A stretch of 64,000 bases of DNA from assembly GCF_030272615.1 (NCBI RefSeq), contig NC_081415.1, positions 419,014,757 through 419,078,756 on the forward strand, written 5' to 3'. The stretch is from Cryptomeria japonica. Taxonomy: Eukaryota; Streptophyta; Pinopsida; Cupressales; Cupressaceae. The notes under the pieces were generated by a model. The model was not told the origin of the DNA and did not search any database. It saw only the letters and a program-made list of their open reading frames with translations. Made by a program: the position numbers and the translations under genes. Positions 21,615-33,452 of this stretch are shown piece after piece (position 1 is the first letter of the stretch; every line of letters starts with the position of its first letter).

Positions 21615-22959
21615 ATGATTCTTTTTGTAGCTGGGATTTTTTTTGTAGACACACCCATTTTTTTGTAGCCTATATGATTCCTTCTCCAATGGGATTTTGT
21701 ATATGTCATTGGACATCATTTTGTACCCTTATACTTGATATGATATATATATGAGATCTGATTTGACTTCATCGTACTTGTGTCGATCGACTATGAGATA
21801 TTTCTATATGCTTTATTCTATATATATGCATTTATTTCAGCATGAATGCATGTAATGCAAATGAATATGGATGTCTATGTTTTGGTTTCTTTTTTTTTAT
21901 ATGCAAATAAATGAATGAATGAAAATGAGTAATGAGTAATGAGTAATGCAATTTTTTCATTTTTCTATGCAATAAGATCAATGTAAATGAATAATAATGA
22001 AATGAACAAATCTATATGAAATGTTATGTATGCAGCTAAACATCTCAAAACACAAGTACTCGATCGAAGAAATAATGATAAAAAGACCACTTAGCGTAAG
22101 AAATGATGATGCTTTCAACTCTCATTTAGAAGATAAAGAGATTATTACTATACCAAAATCACTCTAGATTCACAAAAATGTAGAATGAAATGGAAAATGA
22201 TATGCGAAATGCAACCTGAACCTAGTCACTAGATTTAAAATACTTAAGATTCATCACTGAGCATAATGAACACAACAGGCAGGTTAGAGTTCCTTTCTTT
22301 TCCAATGTGCAATATTAATTATCTTGTCCACAATGACCCTTTTTTCGTTCATATCCTTGGATAGATTTCGCAGGGACCCAAATTGCATCATAAAGAAATT
22401 CCCTCAAAACAAACAAAGAAATGATATGGACCTCCCTGTAGCATACAAATAAGAGGAGTCGAGGTATGTGAGGTGATTTCACCTTAATGTGAAGGCTCTT
22501 ATCACAAACACCTAGCTAATTTGTATGTTTTTAGATAATTGGGATCATTCCTACAAGCAAAAAACAAAGAAAATATTATGCCCCCATTCCTTGCTCCTCT
22601 TAGTCAAGATAGACTTCCTCGAGTTACTCAGAGGGATAATAATTGAAAACCAATATAAAAGACAGCACACAAAGAAAATTTTCATGCATAGCTCAAACTG
22701 TTTAGTGATTGTTTTCCGTTATGTTGTTTTGCTTGTGAACTCAGTGATAAAAACTTTGTAGTAGTTAGGAGACAGGTAATTGACTTGGAGTGGACGACCA
22801 GGTTTCACTAACGGAATAATGACTTGGTTGACACTGCTTAGGATATGTAATGTGCTCTATCGAGTAACCTAAGACTAGGACATTGATCAGTTTCAAGTCG
22901 TGAGGGTTCCAACGAACCAAGATGTCACAAAAGTGACTAAAAATATGTACAAGCGAAAG
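21615..22959. other. E5 region between integrase 3' UTR and antisense gene end
   Basis: No convincing gene. An AATGA/AATGAG-rich simple tract (21840-22020) follows the PMD stop; E8 has the matching TCATT-rich tract at 62860-63240. A block near 22400-22470 (minus strand ATACCTCGAC ... GGAGGTCCATATC) also matches E8 at 62488-62533, so this is a conserved part of the element. The + ORF 22525-22761 has no recognisable feature. Confidence 0.45.
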
Positions 22960-23314
22960 CAAAAGATGCTTGAAAGCCGGAAATGCCAACGTTGCATTGA
23001 TAGATGGAGCGCTTGAGTACAAGAGGCACCTGTTTGCCAGGTTTTCAACTACTTGGCAAAGATCCATTTTTATTTTTTTTTACCAAGGTGCCTGTTTACT
23101 AGGTTTTCACCAGGGCAATTTCTCTCTTTTTAATTTTTTTTTCTTTTCTTTTCTATTTTTCTTTTTTTATTATTTCTTCGGGACTTTTTCTGATTTTTAG
23201 GATTTTTTTAAGGACTTTTTCCAATTTTTAGGATTTTTTTCAGGACTTTTTCCAATTTTTAGGATTTTTTTTAGGACTTTTTCCAACTGTACAAGTTTGC
23301 TAGAGCAGAGAGTG
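22960..23314 (-). other. 3' UTR of E5 gag-pol transcript
   Basis: Starts right after the integrase stop (TAG at 23315-23317). It contains three to four copies of a ~33-base A-rich repeat (23195-23285; + strand GGACTTTTTCCAATTTTTAG) and an inverted repeat, AGGCACCT (23024-23031) and AGGTGCCT (23086-23093), embedded in GTTTGCCAGGTTTTC words shared with E2 and E8. Confidence 0.6.
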
Positions 23315-24689
23315 CTAAGCGAAGAATTTCTTCAAGTGGATGGTGTTAATCGGTTTATAGAGTTGTTCTCCTTCTGAGTTTGAGAGTTGATAGGCACCAG
23401 AGATGAATATGGCAGTAACAATGTAGGGACCCAGCTAGTTGGGTTCAAACTTCCCTTTATTGTTGTGAAACTATTGATTTTTTGGATTTTCTCTCAGAAC
23501 TAGGTCACCAACTTGAAATTCTCTTTGTTGAACTTTCTTGTTATACCCTCTGGACATTCTCTTCTGATACACTCTGAGATGATCAAACGCCACTTGCCGA
23601 TGCTCATCCAACAATTCGAGTTCTTGCAATCTAGATATTCTATGATCTTCATCAGTAACAAGACCTTGCAATGAAACTTTTAGAGATGGTATTTCTACTT
23701 CGATAGGTAATACTGCTTCAAACCCGTACACCAAAGAAAAAGGTGTAGCCCCAGTAGGTGTTCTGATACTGGTTCTGTAAGCCCATAGTGCAGGATTGAG
23801 CTGCAGATGCCAATCCTTCCCAGACTTGTTCACTATTCTGTGCAAGATAGTTAGTAGGTTTTTGTTAGACGCCTCAGCTTGTCCATTACCTTGAGGGTAA
23901 TATATTGGTGACCTGTATTGCTTTATTTTGAATTTCTCACAAAGCTCATCCAGATCTTTATTCTTGAATTTTCTCCCATTATCAGTCACGATGGACAAAG
24001 GTATCCCATACCTGCAAATTATATAGTTTAGGATGAATAAGGCGACTTGTTTACCAGTTGCCTTGGTGAGCGGAACTGCCTCTACCCACTTGGTGAAATA
24101 CTCAGTGGTAGTTATGATGAGTTTATGTTCATTCGATGAAGCTGGATATATCTGACCAATGAGATCAAAGGCCCATTACTGAAAAGGCCAGTGTGTTATA
24201 AATAGTATGAGGTCCCTTGCCGGGGCATGTATAAGATTTCCATGAAGCTGACATTTCTCACAAGTCTTAGCAAATTTTATGGCGTCTTTTTCCATATCTG
24301 GCCAATAGTAGCCAGCCCGTAATAGTTTCTGAGCTAAAGTAAAACCATTCGAATGAGATCCACAAATACCTTCATGGACTTCCGATAATGCATGTTTAGA
24401 TTCTTCAGTTTCTAGACATCTAAGCAAAGTACTGTCCAAACCTCGTCTAAATAAATTGTTAGCTATGATAACATACCGCGAAGCGTTTTGAGTTAGGTTT
24501 CTTTTCTCGTTACGAGTAAGGTTTTCAGGGATAATTTGATCACATAGATAGGAATAGATGTGGCTATATCGGGATGAGTCGTGTCCAATAATAGAACAGA
24601 CTATTTGGGTCTCAGAAGAATCATAAGCAGGGTAATATAACTCTTCCACCAGGAAATCAAAGCAAAAATTGGACTCTTGTAGCTCAGGT
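23315..24689 (-). pseudogene. E5 integrase
   Basis: The zinc-binding region (HEGICGSH ... CEKCQLHGN, about 24400-24240) is followed by the catalytic core: WAFDLIGQ with the first Asp near 24160, VTDNG near 23985 and GNGQAEASNK with the Glu near 23880, then the C-terminal GPY module (NWLGPYIVT) ending at 23315. Stops occur at about 24175 (after WPFQ) and about 23470 (after NPKNQ). It would insert the cDNA in the nucleus. I see no chromodomain after the GPY module, which agrees with the Tat lineage. Confidence 0.85.
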
Positions 24690-25665
24690 ATAGATGCCAA
24701 GGTAGCCATAGCATCTGCTACTCTATTCGCTGATCTAGGAATTTGTTGGAATGATACAAAAGCAAAATACTTCTTGAGATCGTCTACCATCCTCTTGTAA
24801 GGCATCAATTTCTCATCTCGAGTCTGATATGTATCATTGATTTAATTGATGACCAGCTAAGAATCTCCATAGATATGTAATTCAGCAACCTTCCATTCAA
24901 TGGCTAGTTTTATTCCATTCACCAAAGCTTCATATTCTGCAATGTTGTTTGTGCAGGGAAAGAGAATCTCATAAGACTTTGGAATTGAATACTTCTGAGG
25001 AGTAATGAATAGGATGCCAGCACCTGAACCATTTTGAGTAAAGGAACCATCGAAGAACATCTTCCAGGGTTGTTGAGTAAGATGCATTATTGATTCATCT
25101 GGGAACTCAATGTGTAGTGGTTGAGTATCTTCAAGTGGAGATTCAATGAGTTGATCAGCAATTACCTGTCCTTTTATGGCTTTGTGTTCCACGTATTCAA
25201 TGTCAAACTCTGTAAGGATCATTACCCACTTTGCCAATCTTCCGGTGAGTGTTGCTTTATTAAGAAGATACTTGAGTGGATCAATTTTGGCCACCAACTT
25301 GACTGAATGTGTCAGCATATAGTGCCTCAGTTCCTGTGATGCAAAGACTAATGCCAAGCATGCTTTTTCTATTATACTGTAGCTCATTTCATAAGACACC
25401 AATGTCCTGCTGATGTAATAAATAGCTCGTTCTTTTTTGTTGTCATCATGTTGCGCCAAAAGTGCCCCCAGTGATGAATCAGTTGCTGATATATATAAGA
25501 TTAGTGGCTCACCCTGAATAGGTGGCATGAATATCGGTGGATTAGACAGGTACTCTTTTATCTGCTGAAGATGTTGTTCACACTGCTGATCCCAACTATA
25601 TATTATTCCTTTTCTCAATACTTTAGTAAAAGGTTGAGCCTTGTCTGCTAGTTGAGAAATGAATC
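24690..25665 (-). pseudogene. E5 dual RNase H (gypsy RNase H plus archaeal-like aRNH)
   Basis: The first RNase H (about 25600-25130) has LYISATDSSLGALLAQ, RAIYYISRTL and the HYMLTHSVKLVAKIDPLKYL region. The second starts at WKMFFDGSFTQNGSGAG (Asp in FDGS), with NNIAEYEALVNGI (Glu) and LHIYGDS (Asp), then SANRVADAMATLAS. Two TAG/TAA stops directly follow IYGDS (24855 and about 24840), and one TAG separates RT from RNase H (about 25686). Two RNase H domains in tandem are characteristic of Tat-type elements. Confidence 0.85.
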
Positions 25666-26580
25666 TTCTAATGGATTGGAGACGTCCCTATAGACTTCTC
25701 ATTTGACTGATGTTCTTTGGAGGTGGCATTTCCATTATATCTTGGACCTTCTCAGGATCAACCTCGATGCCCTTCTTTGAAATGATGTAGCCAAGTAGTT
25801 TACCAGATGTCACTCCGAATGCACACTTCTTTGGATTTAATCGGAGCTTAAATTTTTCCATTCTGTCAAGTATAGGACCTAACTCTTGAATATGCGTTGA
25901 TCTTTTCATAGTCTTCACTAAGGTGTCATCAACATAATCTTCCATATTCTTATGCATCATGTCATGAAAGATAGTTGTAACTGCTCTTTGATAGGTCACC
26001 CCTATGTTCTTTAACCCAAATGGCATAACGTTCCAGCAAAAGGTTCCCCATGCATAGGTGAAAGTTGTCTTTTCTTGATCTCCAGGAGTGATTTTAATCT
26101 GATTGTAGCCGGAAAATCCATCCATTAGTGAGTACATCTCATACCCAGCTGTCATGTTGACTATCATATCAATATTTGGCAATGGAAAGTCATCTTTCGG
26201 ACATGCTTTCTTGAGATCTCTAAAATCTGTACAAACTCTGATGGATTTATCTGCCTTCGACATAGGTACTATGTTGGAAATCCATTCAGCATAATCTATT
26301 GCTTTGATAAATCCAGCTTTGAGTAGTTTCTCTAGTTCAGCTTTGACCAATAGTGCGACATGCGGGTGCATCTTACCGATTTTTTGTTTAACTGGTTTTA
26401 CTCCTGGTGTGATTGAGAGATGGTGCATAATGAGATCAGGATCCAAGCATGGCATATCAGAGTACATCCATGCAAAGTTTATTTTCTTCTCTAAGAATGG
26501 CTGAGTGAAATCCTTCAATTCCTTGGCTGATAGTGATTGAGCTACGTGAATAATTTGTGGTATCTCTTGATTCCTGATAT
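25666..26580 (-). pseudogene. E5 reverse transcriptase
   Basis: An uninterrupted RT body within the 478-residue frame 27124-25688: NFAWMYSDMPCLDPDLIMHH, VCTDFRDLKKACPKDDFPLP, LMDGFSGYNQIKI, NVMPFGLKN and the catalytic YVDD at 25925-25936, then RLNPKKCAFGVTSGKLLGYI. All key residues look intact; the frame ends at a TAG where related copies have Gln. Confidence 0.9.
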
Positions 26581-28103
26581 TCACTGGCTGAGTTGGCTCG
26601 ATCAATATGGAAGACCGCTCTTGAAAATGACTAGGCAGTATACCAAGTATCTCACCTTCAGGTGCCTCAAAGAGGTTTTCACCTTTAGGTACGTCCTTTA
26701 TTTTCTCTTTTTTATATTCTGACACCGCCACAATATGGTTTTCTCCATCAGATCTTTTATTTTTATATTTCTTGTTTTTGCGACTAAGATACTTGATATC
26801 CTCTTCAGTCATATTTTCACTCCATTCACTGGTGGAAGAGTTCATAGGTTCGACTGCATTGAGATAATAGGATAATGTATAGTCATTAGCAAAAGTAGGT
26901 ATATCCATGGGTTGATGCTGTAAAGTATAGTCAATCAATTCGGGATGTACTAAGGACAAATTTTGGATAGGTTCAAGAGCGTTCATGGTATTGTTATCAC
27001 AACTGCGGATCGAAAAGTTGAGTTCCAGAATGATACCTTGCGTAAGTGTCTCGAGACCAAGAAGAGTCAGATCATGATTATTAAAGTTCACGTTAATATT
27101 TAATCGATCTAATCCAATAGACATACTTGTAACACCATTTACTAAGCGAGACTAGACATCATATTGTGGTTTAACAACAATAAGACTAGTAGGCAACTTT
27201 TCATTGTTTGTATCAGATGATTCAGAATTTAAGGCTGAGTGGGTATCATCATGAACAGGACTGTCATCAAAGGTCATCAGAGTTATCAGATGAAGTTTCC
27301 AAGTCTCTTTCAGGTGATTTAGTAAGCATATGTATGGTATCAACACTAACATCTTTAATGCTACAAGTTCCTTCATATTGTGGTTCATTTGTCATTTGTA
27401 TCTGACACACCTGTTGACATGATCCCATTGTTTCTATGATTTTTTGTCGTCTACTCCATTCAGCTTCTTATAGACTGATAACTGGTTCTTGTTCTGTAGC
27501 TTCTAACTCTTCCTGTGTAGTGCTATAACTGATTTGTTCTATTTTAGGATAAGGACACATGGATGAGAAGCTTTTTGGTATTGTTCCTTCTTTCAATGCT
27601 TGTTCATAATTTGCTTGTCTCTTTTGTCTAATTTCTTGTATTTCCCTCTCTAGTTTTATGCGCATCGGCTCTTGAGTATCATCTATGACACCACTAGATT
27701 CTTTTGGAGTTTCTATAGTGGATATGTCTGTAAGATAGTCAGGACCCCATTCATACTCGTTTGAATCAGTCTCCGAATCATCTACTTGTTGCCTGCCAGT
27801 ATATGTGACTGGAACTTTTAATGGTGCAAACAATTCTCTGATTCTTACAACTTCATCTCTTATATCCTCAGGAACCTCAACTTCTTGTATTATCGTAGTT
27901 GATACTATCGAAGCTTGAGCACTGACTATTTCTTCTTTCTTGACCTTTGATTCCTCTTTCTCTTTTCTACACTCTACTTTTATTTGTTTAGTGTCTTCTT
28001 CATGTAATGTTAAAGGCAATATCTTTTTCGAGCCTTTAGACTTAGAAACATGTTTTTTTTTTTTATGTCTTTTTAGGATTGTATCCCAGTCCAGCCTTAT
28101 CAT
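26581..28103 (-). pseudogene. E5 protease-RT linker
   Basis: Formed by frames 28103-27468, 27388-27152 and the first part of 27124-25688. The first is Lys/Glu-rich, with DSETDSNEYEWGPDYL matching DSETDSHEWEF of E8. The last has LVHPELIDYTLQHQP and GENHIVAVSEYKKEKIKDV, shared with E3 and E8. Frame shifts join it to the protease (near 28065-28085, beside a run of 12 A on the element strand at 28053-28064) and split it near 27400. No catalytic motif. Confidence 0.65.
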
Positions 28104-29200
28104 GTGTGGATTTGGTTTGTAGCTGAATTGGTTCAGTAATACCTTCTTTTTGTTTGCCCAAAGGACCAGTACCTGAGTACCCCATGCGTTGAATCATTTT
28201 GTAACCACGACCATATTGGTTTGAGGAAATCTCACAATGTCGTACCTCCTCATTTGGACTATCTTCCTTAAAGAGCCAGTTAAGCACAGCATCCTCTTCT
28301 ATTTCATCCACCAAGGAGGTAGAAGACTGTATGAAGAGACCATCATATATAGTATTCGGAGCTGAAGTTTGTGTCCTCATAGCCTCTGATGGCTTGTCCA
28401 ACTGTTTTGGTGATGGAGGGAGAGAAACTAATGATAGTATCAGTTCTATCTTGTAGCCATCCATGCCAGTATCTATAATCTTCAATCTCTTTTCTAAGTC
28501 TTTCATCAATGTTTCTGGATCTTCATTTGGATAGGTTGCCCTATTATGAGGCACAAAAGTATTTGCACCTTTTGTCAATGCATTACAAATGACAATTGTA
28601 TCAGCGGGAATATTGACTTCAGCTCCATTATAAGGAAACTTTAAGCATTGGTGATATGTTGACAGTACTGCCTTCATTTCATGAATCCATGGCCTACCCA
28701 GTAATATAATGTATGACAATGGAATATCGAGAACCTGGAAAAGTACATCTCTCTCTACTGGTCCCACTCTGATTGGTAATGATACCAGACCTTTGGAGGT
28801 CCTCTCTTCTTCATCATAGGCTTTAATTGTTATTTTCTTGCTTGGATCAATGAAATTTTCAAAGAATCCTAGTTGTGTAAGCAGATGATAAGTACAAATA
28901 TTCAACCCCGCGCCTCCATCTATCAAAACATGTTTAACTCTGTGTTTGTGGATCATGGATTCAATATGCAATGGCTGGTTATGTGGATGATTTAATGAAT
29001 TGTCATCTTCTTCAGAGAAGGTCAAATAGTGAGGTGAATCCAGATGACCCACCATAGACTGAAACCGATCAATGTCTAAATCTTTTGGAATGTTGGTAGT
29101 GAGCAATGCTTTGTCTAGGATTTCCTTGTGAGCAGATGAGAGCTTTAGCAATTCAAAAATTGAAATTTGAGCCTTTGTCTTTTTTAACTATTCAACCACA
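28063..29200 (-). pseudogene. E5 aspartic protease and G-patch
   Basis: Frame 29151-28063. HPHNQPLHIESMIHKHRVKH leads to the active-site loop VLIDGGAGLNICT (about 28925-28895), then AYDEEERTSKG, ILLGRPWIHEMKA and STYHQCLKFPYNG. At the end is a G-patch: YGRGYKMIQRMGYSGTGPLG and KEGITEPI. G-patches bind nucleic acid and are also seen after the protease in some retroviruses. One TAG at about 29188 separates this from the gag tail in the same frame. Confidence 0.87.
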
Positions 29201-31131
29201 CTGTATCCAGAGGATGATGATGAGGTTAATCTTTTAAATTTATCCAAGGTTGATTCCTTTTGTTTGTTTGGCAAGGCTATTGGATTTGATGTTTCTTGAG
29301 TCGAGTTGGAAGAACTAGCTCCTTGGAGGGTAGCTTTCTTTTGAGATCTGGTCAAAGCTTTTGCATATCATGATTCATTTGGTTTATCTTGAACTATAAT
29401 CACATTGCAATATTCTAAGTGTGAAGGTTCAATCATGTTGATAACGTTGTCCTGGCTGGCATAAGCATAATTTACCTTGGCACCTCCTTTGGTCTTTGAG
29501 GAATCACCTTGTTCATAAGCAGGCAAAGGGTCTTTAAATGCTTTATGATCAGCATTGGTTGGATGATTCCCAACAACAACTTTACCAGCGTCTATGAGAT
29601 CCTGAATCTCATGTTTTAGCTTCATGCAATTGTTTATGTTATGACCCTTATTCTGATGGAAGTCACAGTATTCATTTTCTCTCCACCATCTTGGTTTGAC
29701 ATCTGGATCATATGGTCTGGAGTTATCTGGTAGTGTTATCAAGTTGTTTGCCAATAGAGTTTTGAAAGCAGACTCATATGATTCTTCAAGAGGAGTAAAA
29801 TCATGCTTAGGTTTGGAAAGCCAAGGCTTTTCTTTGAACCATTCCTTTGTTTTCTTTGGCAGATTCTCTGCTGCAATCTCAGTAGCTTTAAGTGCTTGTG
29901 TATCACTAGCTAGGTTGAATATTATGGATTTTGAGTTAGTTTTGACAGTGTCTACTACTCCATCATTAACAACATTCTTGTTGTTGTCTTTGGAAAATTT
30001 CCAATACTTGTTCTTCTCTTTGGAGCTAGATCCTGTTTGTGTTTCTTTCCAAGGCGTGATATCTCCCTTCTTTATGAGCACATCTTCCATTCGAATGGCA
30101 TTATCTACCATTTTGTTAAATGATGGGTGTACTTGCATTTGTATGCTATATTTCAGTTCGGGGACCAAGTTATTGACAAATATATCCATTTTCTCAGAGT
30201 CTGGAATAGGTCGTGGGTACCTAGAGAACATCCTCCTCCAACGTTGGAGAAAAGTAAGAAGAGGTTCCCCTGTTTTCTGTTGAGTATTACAAAGATCGAT
30301 CATAGTCACAAGATGTCGAATGTTGTATGAGTATTGTTGTAAAAATAGTTGGATTAGTTCTTCAAATGTTTTTATTCCAATGGGTAGACTTGAGAACCAT
30401 TCCATTGCTTGACCCCCTAAACTCCTTGGGAAGAGACGCATGAGGTACGTTTGATCATGCATGAATTCCATACAAGGAGCACTAAATTCCCTAACATGAT
30501 CTTTAGGATATGAGGTACCATCATATTTGTCAAATTTTGGGATTTCCACTTGTGAAGAAAATGGAGGCATGTGTATATTTTTGTCAAATGGAAAGGGACA
30601 TATTGTTTCCAGAGAATATTTTTTCGGGGACTTGTCCTTTTTCTTTAGCTCTGTGAGCTCCATCCGCAAAGCCAGTAACTATTTGTGTACCATGATTATA
30701 GGTGAGTCTTCCCTTTTAGTAACAAGTGTCTAAACATCATATCCAATAGGAAGTTTGGCACCTTGATTTGCTAGTTCTAAGAAATAGTCTTCCTTTTCTC
30801 GGGTCATGATAGTTTTCATCATTTTTCTAAAGTCTTTGTCTTTCTGACAGTCAAGGATTGCTTTTTCTGGAGGTTCGGTAGCTTCATCAATCTCACTTGA
30901 TGATGATGAATCATTATGATTTTCAGGAATACTATGGTCATTTTTGTTTCCATCATTGTATTCTATCTCATGTATAGTGGGAGATTTTGGTTCATCAAAA
31001 ATTGGTCCACCTGATGACGATGGTATGTCAGTGAGGGGATCCTTCACATAGAATGGATTATCTTGATAAGTGAAGGTTTGTTCTTTGCCTTTGGCTTGTT
31101 TCTTACAAGAACTCCTGGTTTGAATAGGCAT
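29201..31131 (-). pseudogene. E5 gag
   Basis: The start is ATG at 31131 (MPIQTRSS). The acidic N-terminal region ends GAKLPIGYDV, where a TAG (about 30730) and another TAG (about 30678) interrupt. The capsid follows (30669 on: CPFPFDKNIHMPPFSS, YLMRLFPRSLGGQAMEWF, IRHLVTMIDLCNTQQKTGEP). The knuckle CDFHQNKGHNINNC (about 29675-29630) is an intact CX2HX4HX4C preceded by the WWRENEYC signature. A TGA at 29368 lies before the protease junction. No frameshift is seen in gag. The 195-codon + ORF 29696-30283 is only a shadow. Confidence 0.88.
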
Positions 31132-31539
31132 TTTTATGGATTAGTGTGACCTAAAGTCGTTTTGTGATGCAGAGGTCAAGATCAATTTCAGAGCTAGTTG
31201 TTCTATTTAGAGTATTGTTTGGGAGAAACAACTGATATTTTATTTGATTTCAGGAATGATCTATCCTATCTAAGACGTTATCCAAGTTGATTCTAAGCAT
31301 AGTGTAAGATGCAGTCTGGTTTTAGGAACGATCTATCCTGTATAAGACGTTATCTAAGTGACTAAAATTTGATAGGTAGTTGATTGAACTAGCTGAAAGG
31401 TGATCGACTAAATCGTGCAACGCAAATGGTAGAGGTACACTGTCTTGATCTGTTTATGCTTAGGAAAATGATAACCAGTATTATGTTTGTTATAAGTTGT
31501 TTCTAGGCAAGTTTGACTGTTCTATTCAGACAAAACCAG

Positions 31540-31830
31540 AGACTCATACGACAGGATTTTCTGGACCAGACGATAATTTAGCAGCTATAGGATGATAATA
31601 GTTCTATTTTGTACAAGTTGTTGCCTCGTATCGTACAACAAATGGGCATGTGCAGGATGACAAAAGATTGAGAGCAGTTATGTTTCATACAAAATAGGAT
31701 ACAGAGTCAAACAACAAAATAAAATGACTTGTACAACATAGAATTGGGTCTAAGATGACAAACCATAAAAATCGTACGACATAGGATGTGATATAGGATG
31801 ATGAATTATCAGACTCGTACGACTGTTCAT
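31540..31830. repeat. CGTACG motif cluster, gag-proximal, E5
   Basis: Perfect TCGTACGA palindromes at 31772-31779 and 31815-31822. Variants include TCATACGACAGG, ATCGTACAAC, CTTGTACAAC and TTCATACAAA. Spacing is irregular. Confidence 0.65.
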
Positions 31831-31911
31831 AGGACAAAACCTAGAAATTTTGAGTTTTTCCGATTGCTGAGTATGACCAATTCTAAGATGGACTAATTTT
31901 TTACCATGATA

Positions 31912-32106
31912 GACTAGTTTCTGACTTGGACAGAGTTTTGACTTAGGATGGACTAGTTTCTGACATGGACAGAGTTTTGACTTAGGATGGACTAGTTTCT
32001 GACACAGACAAAGTTTTGACTTAGGATGGACTAGTTTCTAACACAGACAGAGTTTTGACTTAGGATGGACTAGTTTCTGACATACAGAGTTTTGACTCAC
32101 TGAGTT
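31912..32106. repeat. 39-base tandem repeat, five units, E5 leader
   Basis: Units start at 31912, 31951, 31990, 32029 and 32068, each beginning GACTAGTTTCT and containing CAGAGTTTTGACTTAGGATG. The spacing is exactly 39 bases; the last unit is shortened inside. The minus-strand translation contains stops, so it is not coding. Confidence 0.85.
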
Positions 32107-33095
32107 GTTTCTGGTCTTCACTGATTTTTGGTATTCCATTTTTTGTTTCAGGGATGAAAACACAGAAAACAAGTAGTATGTATTGTGACTCCAATCACAG
32201 CATGCAAACCCTAAGGAATTTGGTGAGGAAAGAAAACCTTTGCTTGCAGACTCAGGTACACACCCAATAGCTAATCAGAATATGGCTGCTAAGTCCCACG
32301 CAATGGATTCTCAACGCCGTATTATCTGACTCCAAACACTAATGGGGGCACGAAATGATAAGTATCTTGGGAGAGTTACTATCTCTCTTGCACAAAGATT
32401 ATCCCCCTTTTGGAGATGAACTGGGTAGCTTCTAATTCTAAATTGGATTTAGTAAGGGATCCATTTGGTGCGTCAAGGTATAAACTCAATTAAGAGGTCT
32501 CCCGGCCTTGAAAACCAAGGTTTAATATACCCAAAGGTACGGAGGAGAGCTATTCCCGAGCATTGTCGTTGACTTGATTTTCATCAAATCATGTTTATTT
32601 TATAGTGGGTTGGAGTACTTGACGTCTAGCTATTCCCACTTAGGTCATTCCCCTCACACCAACCATAACGGATTTAAGAGTTTTTCAACCCCTCGGGAGG
32701 GCAGGCCTGCTAAAGATGTACAAATCTCAAACAAAGAAACAACTTCAAGGGTCTGGATTTTTGATTGTCTAGAAAAAGACAAGAGCATACTCTCCTACCT
32801 CTCAGAATCTTCTAAAAGCACAAAAGATAGATTTGTTCTTTAACCAAATAGCAAGTTAGGTTCCTAAAAATGAATTTAAAGAATACACGATGTTTAGTCG
32901 ATTCTCCTTCAGGCAACCTGCAAAGACAATGAACCAACAGTCATATTGTCTTTGTGCGACAAGCATATTCTTTGACAAGCGTCCTACAAACTAGTTAGGC
33001 TAAACTCTGAGATAGACAGATAAACAGTCAGGGTCAGTCGTCAGAATAATCAATCAGAAATGAAAAAAATATGAAATTTGCCTCTTTTACCAGAA

Positions 33096-33335
33096 AATAC
33101 AGAATCGTATGACAGACACTTGACTCATATGAGACAGGATGCAATATCGTACAAAAGAAGATTGCTGATGATGTCGGCTTGTACGATAGAGGATTTCTGC
33201 TCGTACGACAGAGTATCTTATCGTACGACAGAGGATCTTCTCGTACGAAAGAGGATCTACTCATACGATAAGATATTTGCAATTCGTGCGACACCTGCAG
33301 TTTATCGTTTCATCATGTAAGAATTGTCGTACGAG
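33096..33335. repeat. CGTACG motif cluster with 20-base tandem units, LTR-proximal, E5
   Basis: Perfect TCGTACGA at 33201, 33221, 33241 and 33327. Units starting 33201, 33221, 33241 and 33261 are exactly 20 bases apart (type unit TCGTACGACAGAGGATCTTC); a 22-base unit precedes them at 33179. Variants extend to 33096 and 33335. Confidence 0.85.
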
Positions 33336-33428
33336 ATGTATGGACGAAAAACCAAAAAATCTGAAACCTAAAAAATAACAAAAAATAAAGCAGTCAGTCT
33401 TGGAGACCGAAAAAAATGTAGTCTTCAG

Positions 33429-33446
33429 GCCCCACGGTGGGCGCTA
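33429..33446 (-). promoter_or_regulatory. Primer-binding site of E5
   Basis: The + strand GCCCCACGGTGGGCGCTA gives TAGCGCCCACCGTGGGGC on the element strand, six bases after the LTR. A related TGGCGCCCACCGTGGGG word occurs at this place in many plant Tat elements; the first base pair of TGG is changed here. The primer tRNA was not determined. Confidence 0.7.
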
Positions 33447-33452
33447 GAGATG

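Larger units (their letters stand above)
31132..33428 (-). other. E5 leader (2.3 kb) with three repeat systems
   Basis: From gag outward it holds: a CGTACG motif cluster (31540-31830), five 39-base tandem repeats (31912-32106), the conserved gypsy leader block (32330-32760, e.g. AGAGGTCTCCC, TTATAGTGGGTT, CCTCGGGAGGGCAGGCC) and a second CGTACG cluster including 20-base tandem units (33096-33335). No ORF looks real: 33294-33034 (-) and 33078-33320 (+) are chance frames across the motif cluster. Confidence 0.65.

Noticed and set aside
22525-22761. 78-codon + ORF in E5
   Set aside because: Short, no recognisable motif, and the region aligns with non-coding 3' DNA of E8.
29696-30283. 195-codon + strand ORF opposite E5 gag
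   Set aside because: It lies exactly antisense to well-supported capsid codons and its peptide shows no domain; a shadow frame.
33179-33280. CRISPR-like spaced repeats
   Set aside because: Units are contiguous 20-base tandem repeats without unique spacers, in a plant retrotransposon.
33034-33320. Opposed ORFs over the CGTACG cluster
   Set aside because: The 20-base period is not a multiple of three and both strands appear open only because of the repeat; not coding.
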